DNA of 39,741 nt from an uncultured Clostridia bacterium (GTDB taxonomy: Bacteria; Bacillota; Clostridia; Christensenellales; UBA1242). Both the position numbers and the translations under genes were made by a program. The stretch lies in NCBI GenBank assembly GCA_944384395.1, contig CALWTD010000026.1, positions 1 to 39,741 of the forward strand, given 5' to 3'. The notes beneath the pieces are model-generated. The model saw nothing but the letters and a program-made list of their open reading frames with translations, searched no databases and was not told the DNA's origin. Below, piece by piece: positions 33,168 to 39,741 of this stretch (position 1 is the first letter of the stretch; each line of letters opens with the position of its first letter).

Positions 33168-34466
33168 ATGAATATTCCTAATAATTTTTTAAAAAAATAC
33201 TATGAATATTTTGAAGATTTGCCTAGTTATAGTAGCGAGGCTGTTATAAAATCGGTTTACTGCATTGTGAAATTTTATTCAAGTTTATTTAAAAACGTAA
33301 AATTAAATAAAAACATATTAGGCAACACAAAATTTTATAAATTTCATAAAAATGAATACACAATAGATGAGGTAATTTTTAATAGATTATATGCAAATGT
33401 AAAAACAATAAATGTGGATGCTAATAACCAATTATTTAAAAATTGTAAATCAATTGCGCTATACGACAGACAAACAAAACAAATTATTTTAAACTTTGAA
33501 AGAGATGATGAAAATATAAAGCAAGCATTAAAACAGTTGCCAAAAGAACAACTAAAAAACAAAAATTTATTAGAAAAAATATCTTTGTCGTCAATTGTGC
33601 ATGAACTTTTGCACGCTATTAGTGATGACAAAACTGCAAGTTTTATTCACAACAATAAATATAAACTAAACGAACTTATTACAGATGATATTGCAATTAA
33701 AGTTTTGGGTTTAAATAAAATCAAACTAAATATTTGCATAAAAGGTGATGATAATTGCTTTTATTTAGTTAATTCAAATTGTAGATCGGGGTATTCGTGG
33801 GGACATGGAATTGCAGTTTTATTAAACTCGCTACCAAATATAAACATTGTCAAAGGATATATTATAAATTCATTTAGTTCTAAAAACGTTTACAATAACT
33901 ATGTAAAAAATTATGGACAGACAATAAATTTGTATAAAACAAAAAATTTATACATGGAATATTTTGAAGGACTTATAAACTTAGTAGAAACAATTTTTAA
34001 AAATATAAAAATCAATAAAAATATGCGTTTAGCATTAAATAAAGTTATCAAGTTACAAGCAGATTTATTAAAAGAGTTTTTAAGAAATAGAATTGGTGGA
34101 TTGTCATTAAAAATACTTATGTGTGTTGATTGTGATGATTTTGAAAACATGAAAAACGAAATAGATGAAATAAAACATATTTTAATACTAAAAAGCAAAA
34201 ATATTTACAATTCCAACAAATCAAAATACATAAAAGAAAAAAATTTAACATCAAAAAATTATTTAGATGGCAATTCAAATCATTTACAAAAACTTATAGA
34301 TAACAATGTTTTAGAGCCTACAGAAAATTTAAAATTGTTTATAGAAATTCAACGCTATTTTGAAAGAATAGAAAAAATTAAAAACAATCAAATATCAAAA
34401 AAACAAAATCAAAAAATAACAAATAGGACAATAAAACAACATGGAACAACAAAATCAAGAGAATAA
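33168..34466 (+). CDS. Unrecognised protein with an HExxH zinc-peptidase motif
   Basis: I do not recognise this 432-residue protein. Residues 145-149 are HELLH, inside SLSSIVHELLHAISDD, and LNELITDD follows with Glu169 about 20 residues later. That spacing fits the gluzincin pattern HExxH...E, so a zinc metallopeptidase is likely. The rest is helical and very rich in Lys, Asn and Ile, ending in a Lys/Gln-rich tail. No signal peptide or membrane helix is visible. The start is ATG 33168; the frame opening at 33126 is the -35 hexamer. No Shine-Dalgarno sequence is seen. The last 26 bases overlap the GtrA-like gene. Confidence 0.7.
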   Translation: MNIPNNFLKKYYEYFEDLPSYSSEAVIKSVYCIVKFYSSLFKNVKLNKNILGNTKFYKFHKNEYTIDEVIFNRLYANVKTINVDANNQLFKNCKSIALYDRQTKQIILNFERDDENIKQALKQLPKEQLKNKNLLEKISLSSIVHELLHAISDDKTASFIHNNKYKLNELITDDIAIKVLGLNKIKLNICIKGDDNCFYLVNSNCRSGYSWGHGIAVLLNSLPNINIVKGYIINSFSSKNVYNNYVKNYGQTINLYKTKNLYMEYFEGLINLVETIFKNIKINKNMRLALNKVIKLQADLLKEFLRNRIGGLSLKILMCVDCDDFENMKNEIDEIKHILILKSKNIYNSNKSKYIKEKNLTSKNYLDGNSNHLQKLIDNNVLEPTENLKLFIEIQRYFERIEKIKNNQISKKQNQKITNRTIKQHGTTKSRE

Positions 34467-34911
34467 AATTCAAGAAACTGACAATCAAGAAATTTTAGCT
34501 CAAAAAATTAAATTATCAGAAAAATATAAAAGTTTAATTCAAATTATAAAATTTACATTTTTTTCAATATCTGCAGGTCTAATTCAAATATTAGTTTTTA
34601 CACTACTAAACGAACTTGCAAAAATACCTTATTGGCCGGCATATCTTATTGCACTTTTATGCTCAATTATATGGAACTTTACTTTAAACAGAAAGTTTAC
34701 CTTTAAATCAGCAAATAATATTCCAATTGCCATGTCAAAGGTTTTAGCGTATTATTTAGTATTTACACCGCTTTCAACATGGTGGGGAGATGCGCTAAGT
34801 AAAGTTGGTTGGAACGAATATTTAATTTTAGCACTTACAATGCTTGTTAATTTTGTTACTGAATTTTTATATAGCAAATTTTTTGTTTTCAGAGAAAAAA
34901 CAAATAAATAA
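34441..34911 (+). CDS. GtrA-like membrane protein
   Basis: A 156-residue protein. A polar, Gln/Glu-rich N-terminus (about 1-33) is followed by four transmembrane helices. The signatures WNFTLNRKFTFKS and FLYSKFFVFRE mark the GtrA family, whose members are thought to help flip or handle undecaprenyl-linked sugars. No glycosyltransferase partner (GtrB) is nearby. The ATG lies within the end of the HExxH gene, with no clear ribosome site, so coupling is likely. The membrane-anchored unknown follows 24 bases later. Confidence 0.85.
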   Translation: MEQQNQENKIQETDNQEILAQKIKLSEKYKSLIQIIKFTFFSISAGLIQILVFTLLNELAKIPYWPAYLIALLCSIIWNFTLNRKFTFKSANNIPIAMSKVLAYYLVFTPLSTWWGDALSKVGWNEYLILALTMLVNFVTEFLYSKFFVFREKTNK

Positions 34912-34935
34912 TAAAAAATTATCAATAATATAAAT

Positions 34936-35427
34936 ATGAAAAAAATATTTTTATTAATTTTTATAGTATTATTGTTCATTTTCGGTGTTTTTAATTTAAA
35001 CAATTATAAAAGTGAGATTGTGGCAAAAATGGAAAATGGTTGTAATTTAATCATTTGCTTAGATAATTTTGATAACATAAGTGAAGAATATAAAGAAAAA
35101 TTTTGGAATTTATCAATACCATTAACTTTAAAAACATCAAATAAAGATTTATATAATAATTTAAAACAAGATGATACAAAATTTTTAACTAATTCAATTA
35201 TAGTTCCCAAAATGTATATGTCTATTATTGCAAGTGGAGATGCACAAGAAATAAGAAATTCAATTTATAATGCGGTTTCAATTACAAAAGAACAAGGAAT
35301 TTGTATTTTAATTATAAATGTCGATGAAGAAAATGAAGAAATAGTTTATTATGCACTTAATGATTCAACTTCCGTTTTTGATGTAAATAAAATTAATTTG
35401 CATACCTTTAATTTTATATATTCTTAA
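34936..35427 (+). CDS. Membrane-anchored protein of unknown function
   Basis: A 163-residue protein with an N-terminal transmembrane or uncleaved signal segment (about residues 3-21, LLIFIVLLFIFGVF) and an extracytoplasmic domain. Features such as NLIICLDNFD near the start, LSIPLTLKTS and AVSITKEQGICILIINV recall, weakly, the layout of divergent polysaccharide deacetylases. It is shorter, and I see no metal-binding set, so I do not assign that function. There is no Shine-Dalgarno sequence before the ATG. It is probably the third gene of the HExxH-GtrA group. Confidence 0.6.
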   Translation: MKKIFLLIFIVLLFIFGVFNLNNYKSEIVAKMENGCNLIICLDNFDNISEEYKEKFWNLSIPLTLKTSNKDLYNNLKQDDTKFLTNSIIVPKMYMSIIASGDAQEIRNSIYNAVSITKEQGICILIINVDEENEEIVYYALNDSTSVFDVNKINLHTFNFIYS

Positions 35428-35431
35428 ATAA

Positions 35432-35460
35432 TTGACATATTTTATAGTCAAATATATACT
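35432..35460 (+). promoter_or_regulatory. Strong sigma-A promoter of ldh
   Basis: -35 TTGACA (35432-35437), a 17-base spacer and -10 TATACT (35455-35460). Transcription would start near 35467, with AGGAGA before the ATG. Confidence 0.85.
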
Positions 35461-35500
35461 AAACACATGAAAAAAATGTTTTTAATAGATAGGAGATATC

Positions 35501-36409
35501 ATGAGTAAAGTTGTTATTATTGGTTGTGGTAATGTTGGAATGAGTTATGCTTTTAGTTTGGTAACAACAAAAAACAAAATTGATGAACTTGTGTTAATTG
35601 ATATAAATAAAACAAAGGCCGAAGGTGAAGCTCTTGATTTAAGTCATGCTGCAACGTATAATTCAAATCATATTAGTGTAAAAAGTGGTGAATATAAAGA
35701 ATGTGATAATGCAGATATCATTTGTATTTGTGCAGGACGAAATCAAGAAATTGGAGAAACAAGACGAGATTTAATAAATAAAAATTATGGTGTTTTTAAA
35801 AGCATAATAGAAGAAATAAACAAAACAAAATTTAATGGTATATACTTAATTGCAACAAATCCACTTGATGTTATGACTTATATCACATACAAATTGTCTA
35901 ACTTTCCTGCACATAAAGTTATTGGAAGTGGAACAGTGTTAGATACTGCAAGATTAAGGGGACTTATTTGTGAAGAAATAGGTGTAAATCCAAAAAATAT
36001 TCACGCATATGTTATTGGCGAGCATGGAGATAGCGAATTTGTGCCTTGGAGCAATGCTATTATTGGATTAAATAAGGCAACAAAATATTTAAGTGATGAC
36101 CAACGTTCAAGACTGCTTTATAATGTTAGAACAAGTGCATATGATATTATAAACAAAAAAGGCAACACTTGTTATGGAATTGGAATGTGTTTGTTAAATA
36201 TAACAAATGCTATTTTGGAAAATTCAAACCAAATTATGACGGTATCAACTTATAACAAGGAGCACGATATTTATATGGGTATGCCTGCGATATTAAATAG
36301 AAAAGGTGTAAAAGAAACTTTATATTTAGAGTTGACTTCTTACGAAAAAGATAGGCTCAGCGATTCCATCGATTGTATAAAAAACACAATAAACCAAATA
36401 AAATGGTAA
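35501..36409 (+). CDS. ldh: L-lactate dehydrogenase
   Basis: The 302-residue NAD-dependent enzyme interconverts pyruvate and L-lactate, a fermentation step. It has the Rossmann loop GCGNVGMSYA, NAD-binding VLIDINK and the substrate loop AGRNQEIGETRRD. In that loop, the residue before the EIGETR segment is Gln, as in lactate dehydrogenases, rather than the Arg of malate dehydrogenases. Further motifs are ATNPLDVMTY, SGTVLDTARLR and the active-site His in IGEHGDSEFVPWS. Single gene with its own strong promoter and a terminator. The C-terminus is slightly shorter than in many LDHs. Confidence 0.9.
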   Translation: MSKVVIIGCGNVGMSYAFSLVTTKNKIDELVLIDINKTKAEGEALDLSHAATYNSNHISVKSGEYKECDNADIICICAGRNQEIGETRRDLINKNYGVFKSIIEEINKTKFNGIYLIATNPLDVMTYITYKLSNFPAHKVIGSGTVLDTARLRGLICEEIGVNPKNIHAYVIGEHGDSEFVPWSNAIIGLNKATKYLSDDQRSRLLYNVRTSAYDIINKKGNTCYGIGMCLLNITNAILENSNQIMTVSTYNKEHDIYMGMPAILNRKGVKETLYLELTSYEKDRLSDSIDCIKNTINQIKW

Positions 36410-36440
36410 AAATAAACACGATTTTTAATCGTGTTTATTT
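36410..36440. terminator. Bidirectional terminator between ldh and the flavoenzyme gene
   Basis: A 14-bp stem AAATAAACACGATT (36410-36423) with AATCGTGTTTATTT (36427-36440), 3-base loop. The stop codon of the minus-strand gene (36437-36435) lies inside the stem. Confidence 0.85.
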
Positions 36441-37640
36441 ATTTAAAACTCTAAGTGGAGTGAAAAGATGTTCAAATTTATCTGTTTTGTTTTTCAATAA
36501 ATTTTCCATCAATTCAACACCATACATAGCATTGACTATTCCGTTTGCTCCACAACTTAAAAAGTAATAAACATTGTCGGTGTCGGTTTCTCCAATTAGT
36601 CCAAGGTTATTATCAGTTGCACCAAAACAACCACAAAATGAGTATTCTATTTCAATTTTTCCTTTAAGCATTGGAAACATTGTTAAGAGATAATTATAAA
36701 GTTTTTTGTATTTTGACATCGCTTTTTTTTCGGTCATATTAGATTTTTTAAATGGAACATCTTCGCCACCAAATATAATTTGATTATTTGGAAGTAATCT
36801 TAAATAGTGGTATGGGTCTACTGTGTCGTGAATTGTTGCTCGATTAAACCATTCAAAATCTTTAAGTTTATTTGTTACAATTGTATATGTTGTAAATCTT
36901 TCAATAATGTCTTGATTGTCAAATTCCTCAAGATTAAATCCCGTTGCGAAAATAATTCTTTTGCAGTTTATTATTTGATTGTAGTTTGTTCTAACTTCAA
37001 TGTAATCTTCTTTTTGAATCATACTTTCATAACCTGTGTTTTCAAAAATTTTATTTTGATTTTTGGCATTTTCAATTAGTTGTTTTGTAAATAAATAAGG
37101 ATTTAACTCTGCACCACCATTTTGTGCATATATTCCATATGCAATGTGAAAATTAAAAGGATTGTTGTGTTTGTCAAAAAATTCACACTTTAAACCATGA
37201 TTTTTTCTTAATTCATATTCATTTTTAAGAAGTTTGTATTCACTTTCTTTTGTTGTGTATAAAAAAGATGGACGCTTATAAAAATCACATTCATTGCCGT
37301 ATTTTTTTATAAATTTTTCTATTTTATTAACAGAATTTATACCCATTTTATATATGTCAATTATTTCTTCTTTTGAAAATTCTTTTTTTAGTTTGCTATA
37401 AAAATCATCTAATTGATATTCCAGTATTGCAGTTGCACACGAAGTACAACATTGTCCAATTCTTCCTTTATCAATTAAAACAATATCAAATTTTTGTGAT
37501 AAGTAGTAGTTTAAAATTGCTCCACATATTCCACCACCAACAATCAAAACATCAGTTGTTATGTCATTGTTTAAATAAGGGTATTCTTTTATTTTTTTAA
37601 ATTTTTTACAAAAATATGGAGTTCCTTTAACATATTGCAT
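36435..37640 (-). CDS. FAD-dependent oxidoreductase, DAO family
   Basis: A 401-residue flavoenzyme of the D-amino-acid oxidase/glycine oxidase-like (DAO) family. The FAD-binding loop VLIVGGGICGAILNYYL is near residue 32, with VLIDKGRIGQ at the end of the second strand. IIFATGF and the C-terminal YYFLSCGANGIVNAMYG complete the FAD site. The substrate is probably an amine or amino acid, but the sequence does not tell. No signal peptide; cytoplasmic. The ATG has GAGGTGA upstream. It converges on ldh. A 122-base gap separates it from the divergent alcohol dehydrogenase gene. Confidence 0.87.
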   Translation of the reverse strand: MQYVKGTPYFCKKFKKIKEYPYLNNDITTDVLIVGGGICGAILNYYLSQKFDIVLIDKGRIGQCCTSCATAILEYQLDDFYSKLKKEFSKEEIIDIYKMGINSVNKIEKFIKKYGNECDFYKRPSFLYTTKESEYKLLKNEYELRKNHGLKCEFFDKHNNPFNFHIAYGIYAQNGGAELNPYLFTKQLIENAKNQNKIFENTGYESMIQKEDYIEVRTNYNQIINCKRIIFATGFNLEEFDNQDIIERFTTYTIVTNKLKDFEWFNRATIHDTVDPYHYLRLLPNNQIIFGGEDVPFKKSNMTEKKAMSKYKKLYNYLLTMFPMLKGKIEIEYSFCGCFGATDNNLGLIGETDTDNVYYFLSCGANGIVNAMYGVELMENLLKNKTDKFEHLFTPLRVLNK

Positions 37641-37716
37641 AGTTCACCTCGTTATATTTTTGTCAAATTAAGTGTTTTTTATAATGGTTTTGTAAAATTA
37701 CTTATGCATTTTATTT

Positions 37717-37745
37717 TTTACAAATTATTTTGTGTGATATATTAT
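37717..37745 (+). promoter_or_regulatory. Promoter of the alcohol dehydrogenase gene
   Basis: -35 TTTACA (37717-37722), a 17-base spacer and -10 TATTAT (37740-37745), close to the ribosome site GGGAG. Confidence 0.5.
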
Positions 37746-37762
37746 TTTTGTAGGGAGAAATT

Positions 37763-38965
37763 ATGAAAACAATTATATTTGAAGGAAAAATTTTAAAAAT
37801 AGGACTTATACAAATACTTAGCAAATTAACAAAAAAAGCATATCATTTTAGAATATCTCCAATAAAATTTTTAAAAATAAAAGATGATAAATTGCCAAAT
37901 GAAAATTATGTAAAAGTCAAAAATATATTATCTGGTATTTGTGGTTCTGACATGACATTTTACACTTGTAAACAAGGCCCAAGTACTGCGTTTTTGCCAA
38001 TGCCTTGTTCTGATATTACATATTTAGGTCATGAAACAATAGGTGAAGTTGTTGAAGTAGGTAAAAATGTAACAAAATTTCAAGTTGGCGATAGAGTTAC
38101 AATGCATAAATATATGACGTGTTGCGATATAAAAGGTATTGAACCACAATGTGAAAAATGTCAAGAAGGCAACTACGCAATATGTGAAAATTATGGAGAA
38201 CCAAGCAAAGTTAAACAAATACTGGGAGCAGGATTTGGCGACTACTATTATGCTCCACAAGGACAACTATTAAAAGTTCCAAATGAAATAACAAACGAGC
38301 AAGCCGTTTTGATTGAACCTTTTGCAGTGAGTTTACATTCTGTTTTAAAATGTGTGCCAAAAGATAATGACAAAGTTTTGGTGGTTGGTGCAGGAATGAT
38401 TGGACTTGGTATAATTCAATTCATAAAAGTGTTAAATCCAAATTGTAAAGTTTATGTTATGGAAAGAAATCCAAATAAACACAAATTTGCAAAAAAGCTT
38501 GGAGCAGATGAAATTTTGTCAGGAGATAATTATACAGCAGTAGCGAAAGCAACTAATGCGAAATTATATCAAAAGGGAAATAATAAAATGATAATGGGTG
38601 GATTTGATATAATTTATGACACTGTGAGTAAAGGAACTTTATTTAATGACACACTAAGGTGGTTAAAAGCACAAGGGACACTTGTTAAAGTTGGATATCA
38701 AATGACAAAAACAAAATTTGATGAAACTCCAATTTGGTGGCAAGGTTTGCATATTGTTGGTTGTGATAGTCACGGAATGGAAAACTATAAAGGTAAAAAA
38801 ATCAGCACTTTTGAAATGGTTATAGATTTAATGCAAAAAGGGAAGTTGATAACTGATGGATTTATAACTCATAAATTTAATTTATCAGATTATAAAAAGG
38901 CATTTAAACTTTTAATAGAAAACCCAAAAGACACAATTAAAGTTGTTTTAGATTGTGAAAAATAA
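37763..38965 (+). CDS. Zinc-dependent alcohol dehydrogenase, MDR family
   Basis: A 400-residue medium-chain dehydrogenase/reductase. Catalytic-zinc ligands are Cys60 (SGICGSD), His90-Glu91 (LGHETIG) and Glu168 (VLIEPFAV). The structural-zinc Cys cluster is in PQCEKCQEGNYAICENY, with CC at 120-121. The NAD(P)-binding loop is VVGAGMIGLGIIQF. About 40 extra N-terminal residues precede the catalytic domain. The substrate cannot be told; sugar-alcohol and threonine dehydrogenase-like enzymes look similar. The ATG has AGGGAG upstream. Single gene, ended by a bidirectional terminator. Confidence 0.9.
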   Translation: MKTIIFEGKILKIGLIQILSKLTKKAYHFRISPIKFLKIKDDKLPNENYVKVKNILSGICGSDMTFYTCKQGPSTAFLPMPCSDITYLGHETIGEVVEVGKNVTKFQVGDRVTMHKYMTCCDIKGIEPQCEKCQEGNYAICENYGEPSKVKQILGAGFGDYYYAPQGQLLKVPNEITNEQAVLIEPFAVSLHSVLKCVPKDNDKVLVVGAGMIGLGIIQFIKVLNPNCKVYVMERNPNKHKFAKKLGADEILSGDNYTAVAKATNAKLYQKGNNKMIMGGFDIIYDTVSKGTLFNDTLRWLKAQGTLVKVGYQMTKTKFDETPIWWQGLHIVGCDSHGMENYKGKKISTFEMVIDLMQKGKLITDGFITHKFNLSDYKKAFKLLIENPKDTIKVVLDCEK

Positions 38966-39020
38966 GCCATTTATAATGTAAATTTAACATAAAACAATAA
39001 ATATTTTTATTACATATAAA

Positions 39021-39047
39021 AAAAATACAACAAATTGTTGTATTTTT
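39021..39047. terminator. Bidirectional intrinsic terminator
   Basis: An 11-bp stem AAAAATACAAC (39021-39031) with GTTGTATTTTT (39037-39047), loop aaatt, between two converging genes. Confidence 0.88.
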
Positions 39048-39071
39048 TAATTATTTTATTTATAAAAATAT

Positions 39072-39557
39072 CTACTGCCTTTCATCTACTTTACCAAATT
39101 GATGAACTAATATTTTTTTTACATAATCAATATCTATTGATGTTGCGGTGTAATTTATCAAAACATTAGGAAAAATATCATTATCAAAAAGTTGTAATGC
39201 AATCGCATAAACACAAGCATCAGTTTGCAATCCAACAATGTCTATTTCGTTGTTTTTTGATAAAATTTCTTTTATTTTATCAATGTGAGGTTGTTTTAGT
39301 CCATATCCATATTTTTCAAAAATAAAACTATTCTGTGGAATATTTACACAAATTTGTTGAGAATCTTCGCTTAACAAATCGTACCAATTTAATTTCTTTG
39401 CATATAAACTATTTTCCTTATTGATAAATTTTGTAAAAACATAATAATCATACTGGTTGCTGTTTATTAAATTATTTATTTTTGGTATTAGATCAGAATA
39501 TATTTTTTTTCCTGCAAATCCATTTTGCATATCAACAATTAACAAAACTTTATTCAT
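39072..39557 (-). CDS. Isochorismatase-like cysteine hydrolase
   Basis: A 161-residue hydrolase of the isochorismatase/nicotinamidase superfamily. The catalytic triad is visible: Asp9 in LIVDMQNGF, Lys82 in FEKYGYG and Cys115 in LQTDACVYAIALQLF. The length is typical of nicotinamidase-like members. Substrates in the family include nicotinamide, N-carbamoyl compounds and isochorismate, and I cannot choose between them. The ATG has CGGAG upstream (minus strand). The gene is at the window edge, converges on the alcohol dehydrogenase and has no neighbour that narrows its role. Confidence 0.9.
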   Translation of the reverse strand: MNKVLLIVDMQNGFAGKKIYSDLIPKINNLINSNQYDYYVFTKFINKENSLYAKKLNWYDLLSEDSQQICVNIPQNSFIFEKYGYGLKQPHIDKIKEILSKNNEIDIVGLQTDACVYAIALQLFDNDIFPNVLINYTATSIDIDYVKKILVHQFGKVDERQ

Positions 39558-39609
39558 AGTAACTCCGTAAAATTATATATTCATATTATTTTTTGATTTG
39601 GCGGAAAGG

Positions 39610-39636
39610 ACAGGAATATAAAAAGCCTGTTTTTTA
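39610..39636 (+). other. Small hairpin with T run upstream of the hydrolase gene
   Basis: ACAGG (39610-39614) pairs with CCTGT (39626-39630), followed by Ts on the plus strand. It could end a plus-strand transcript or sit in the minus-strand leader of the hydrolase gene. Apart from this, 39558-39741 shows only AT-rich sequence with no gene that I can support. Confidence 0.35.
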
Positions 39637-39741
39637 TATGTTTTTGTCTTAAAAATTGCATAAAATTGTTTATTTTTTACCGATTTTGTTTAAAAAAATA
39701 TATAAAATTTGATACGGTTTAAAAATTTGCACCCAAATTGC

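Noticed and set aside
36807..37079. Plus-strand frames inside the flavoenzyme gene
   Set aside because: Phe/Cys/Ile-rich shadow translation of an AT-rich gene; no ribosome site.
39558..39741. Possible riboswitch in the last 180 bases
   Set aside because: Only one 5-bp hairpin is visible and no known aptamer core was recognised.

Overview
This window looks like a chromosomal segment of an AT-rich (roughly 30% G+C by eye), endospore-forming member of the Bacillota, most likely an uncultured Clostridia lineage. The signs are spoIIGA-sigE-sigG next to ftsAZ, a large SRP RNA with an Alu domain, Prp beside an extended L27, a meso-DAP-type MurE and strong GGAGG-type ribosome sites. Codon use looks standard. 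I see no tRNA, rRNA, IS element, prophage or CRISPR array. I cannot name a species.

Layout. Bases 1-4010 hold the 3' part of a BspA-type leucine-rich-repeat surface protein, a DUF1828-like gene, uracil-DNA glycosylase with a DUF2726 membrane protein, and a small unknown gene. Bases 4014-8471 hold the SRP RNA (minus strand), a divergent gene fusing a HEPN-like domain to CBS domains, an RNA-type methyltransferase, an RluA-family pseudouridine synthase and oligoendopeptidase F. Bases 8506-10733 hold small Cys-rich and Asn-rich proteins, a small helical protein and a cytoplasmic subtilase. Bases 10734-17860 hold murG (minus), a type IIA topoisomerase pair best read as parE-parC, and a minus-strand nucleoside kinase/XRE pair.

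The core at 18074-33086 is a rearranged division and cell-wall cluster running into sporulation and ribosome genes. The order is murE-mraY-murD-ftsW, then a terminator, a GNAT gene and an acyltransferase-3 gene, murA-ftsQ, ftsA-ftsZ, spoIIGA-sigE, sigG, and rplU-prp-rpmA. murF, murC and murB are absent, and murG lies upstream in the opposite direction. Several promoters can be read: a perfect consensus sigma-A promoter before ftsA, a sigma-F-like promoter before sigG, and a Spo0A-box-like palindrome before spoIIGA.

Bases 33168-39557 are accessory: an unrecognised HExxH protein overlapping a GtrA-like membrane gene, a small membrane-anchored unknown, L-lactate dehydrogenase, a DAO-family flavoenzyme, a zinc alcohol dehydrogenase and an isochorismatase-like hydrolase.

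The most novel items are the HEPN-CBS fusion, the HExxH/GtrA cluster, the Asn-rich/small-protein/subtilase locus and two genes with almost no 5' leader. Many starts were moved inward from the longest open frame on ribosome-site or promoter evidence; each entry says so. All function calls come from reading motifs, without database searches.
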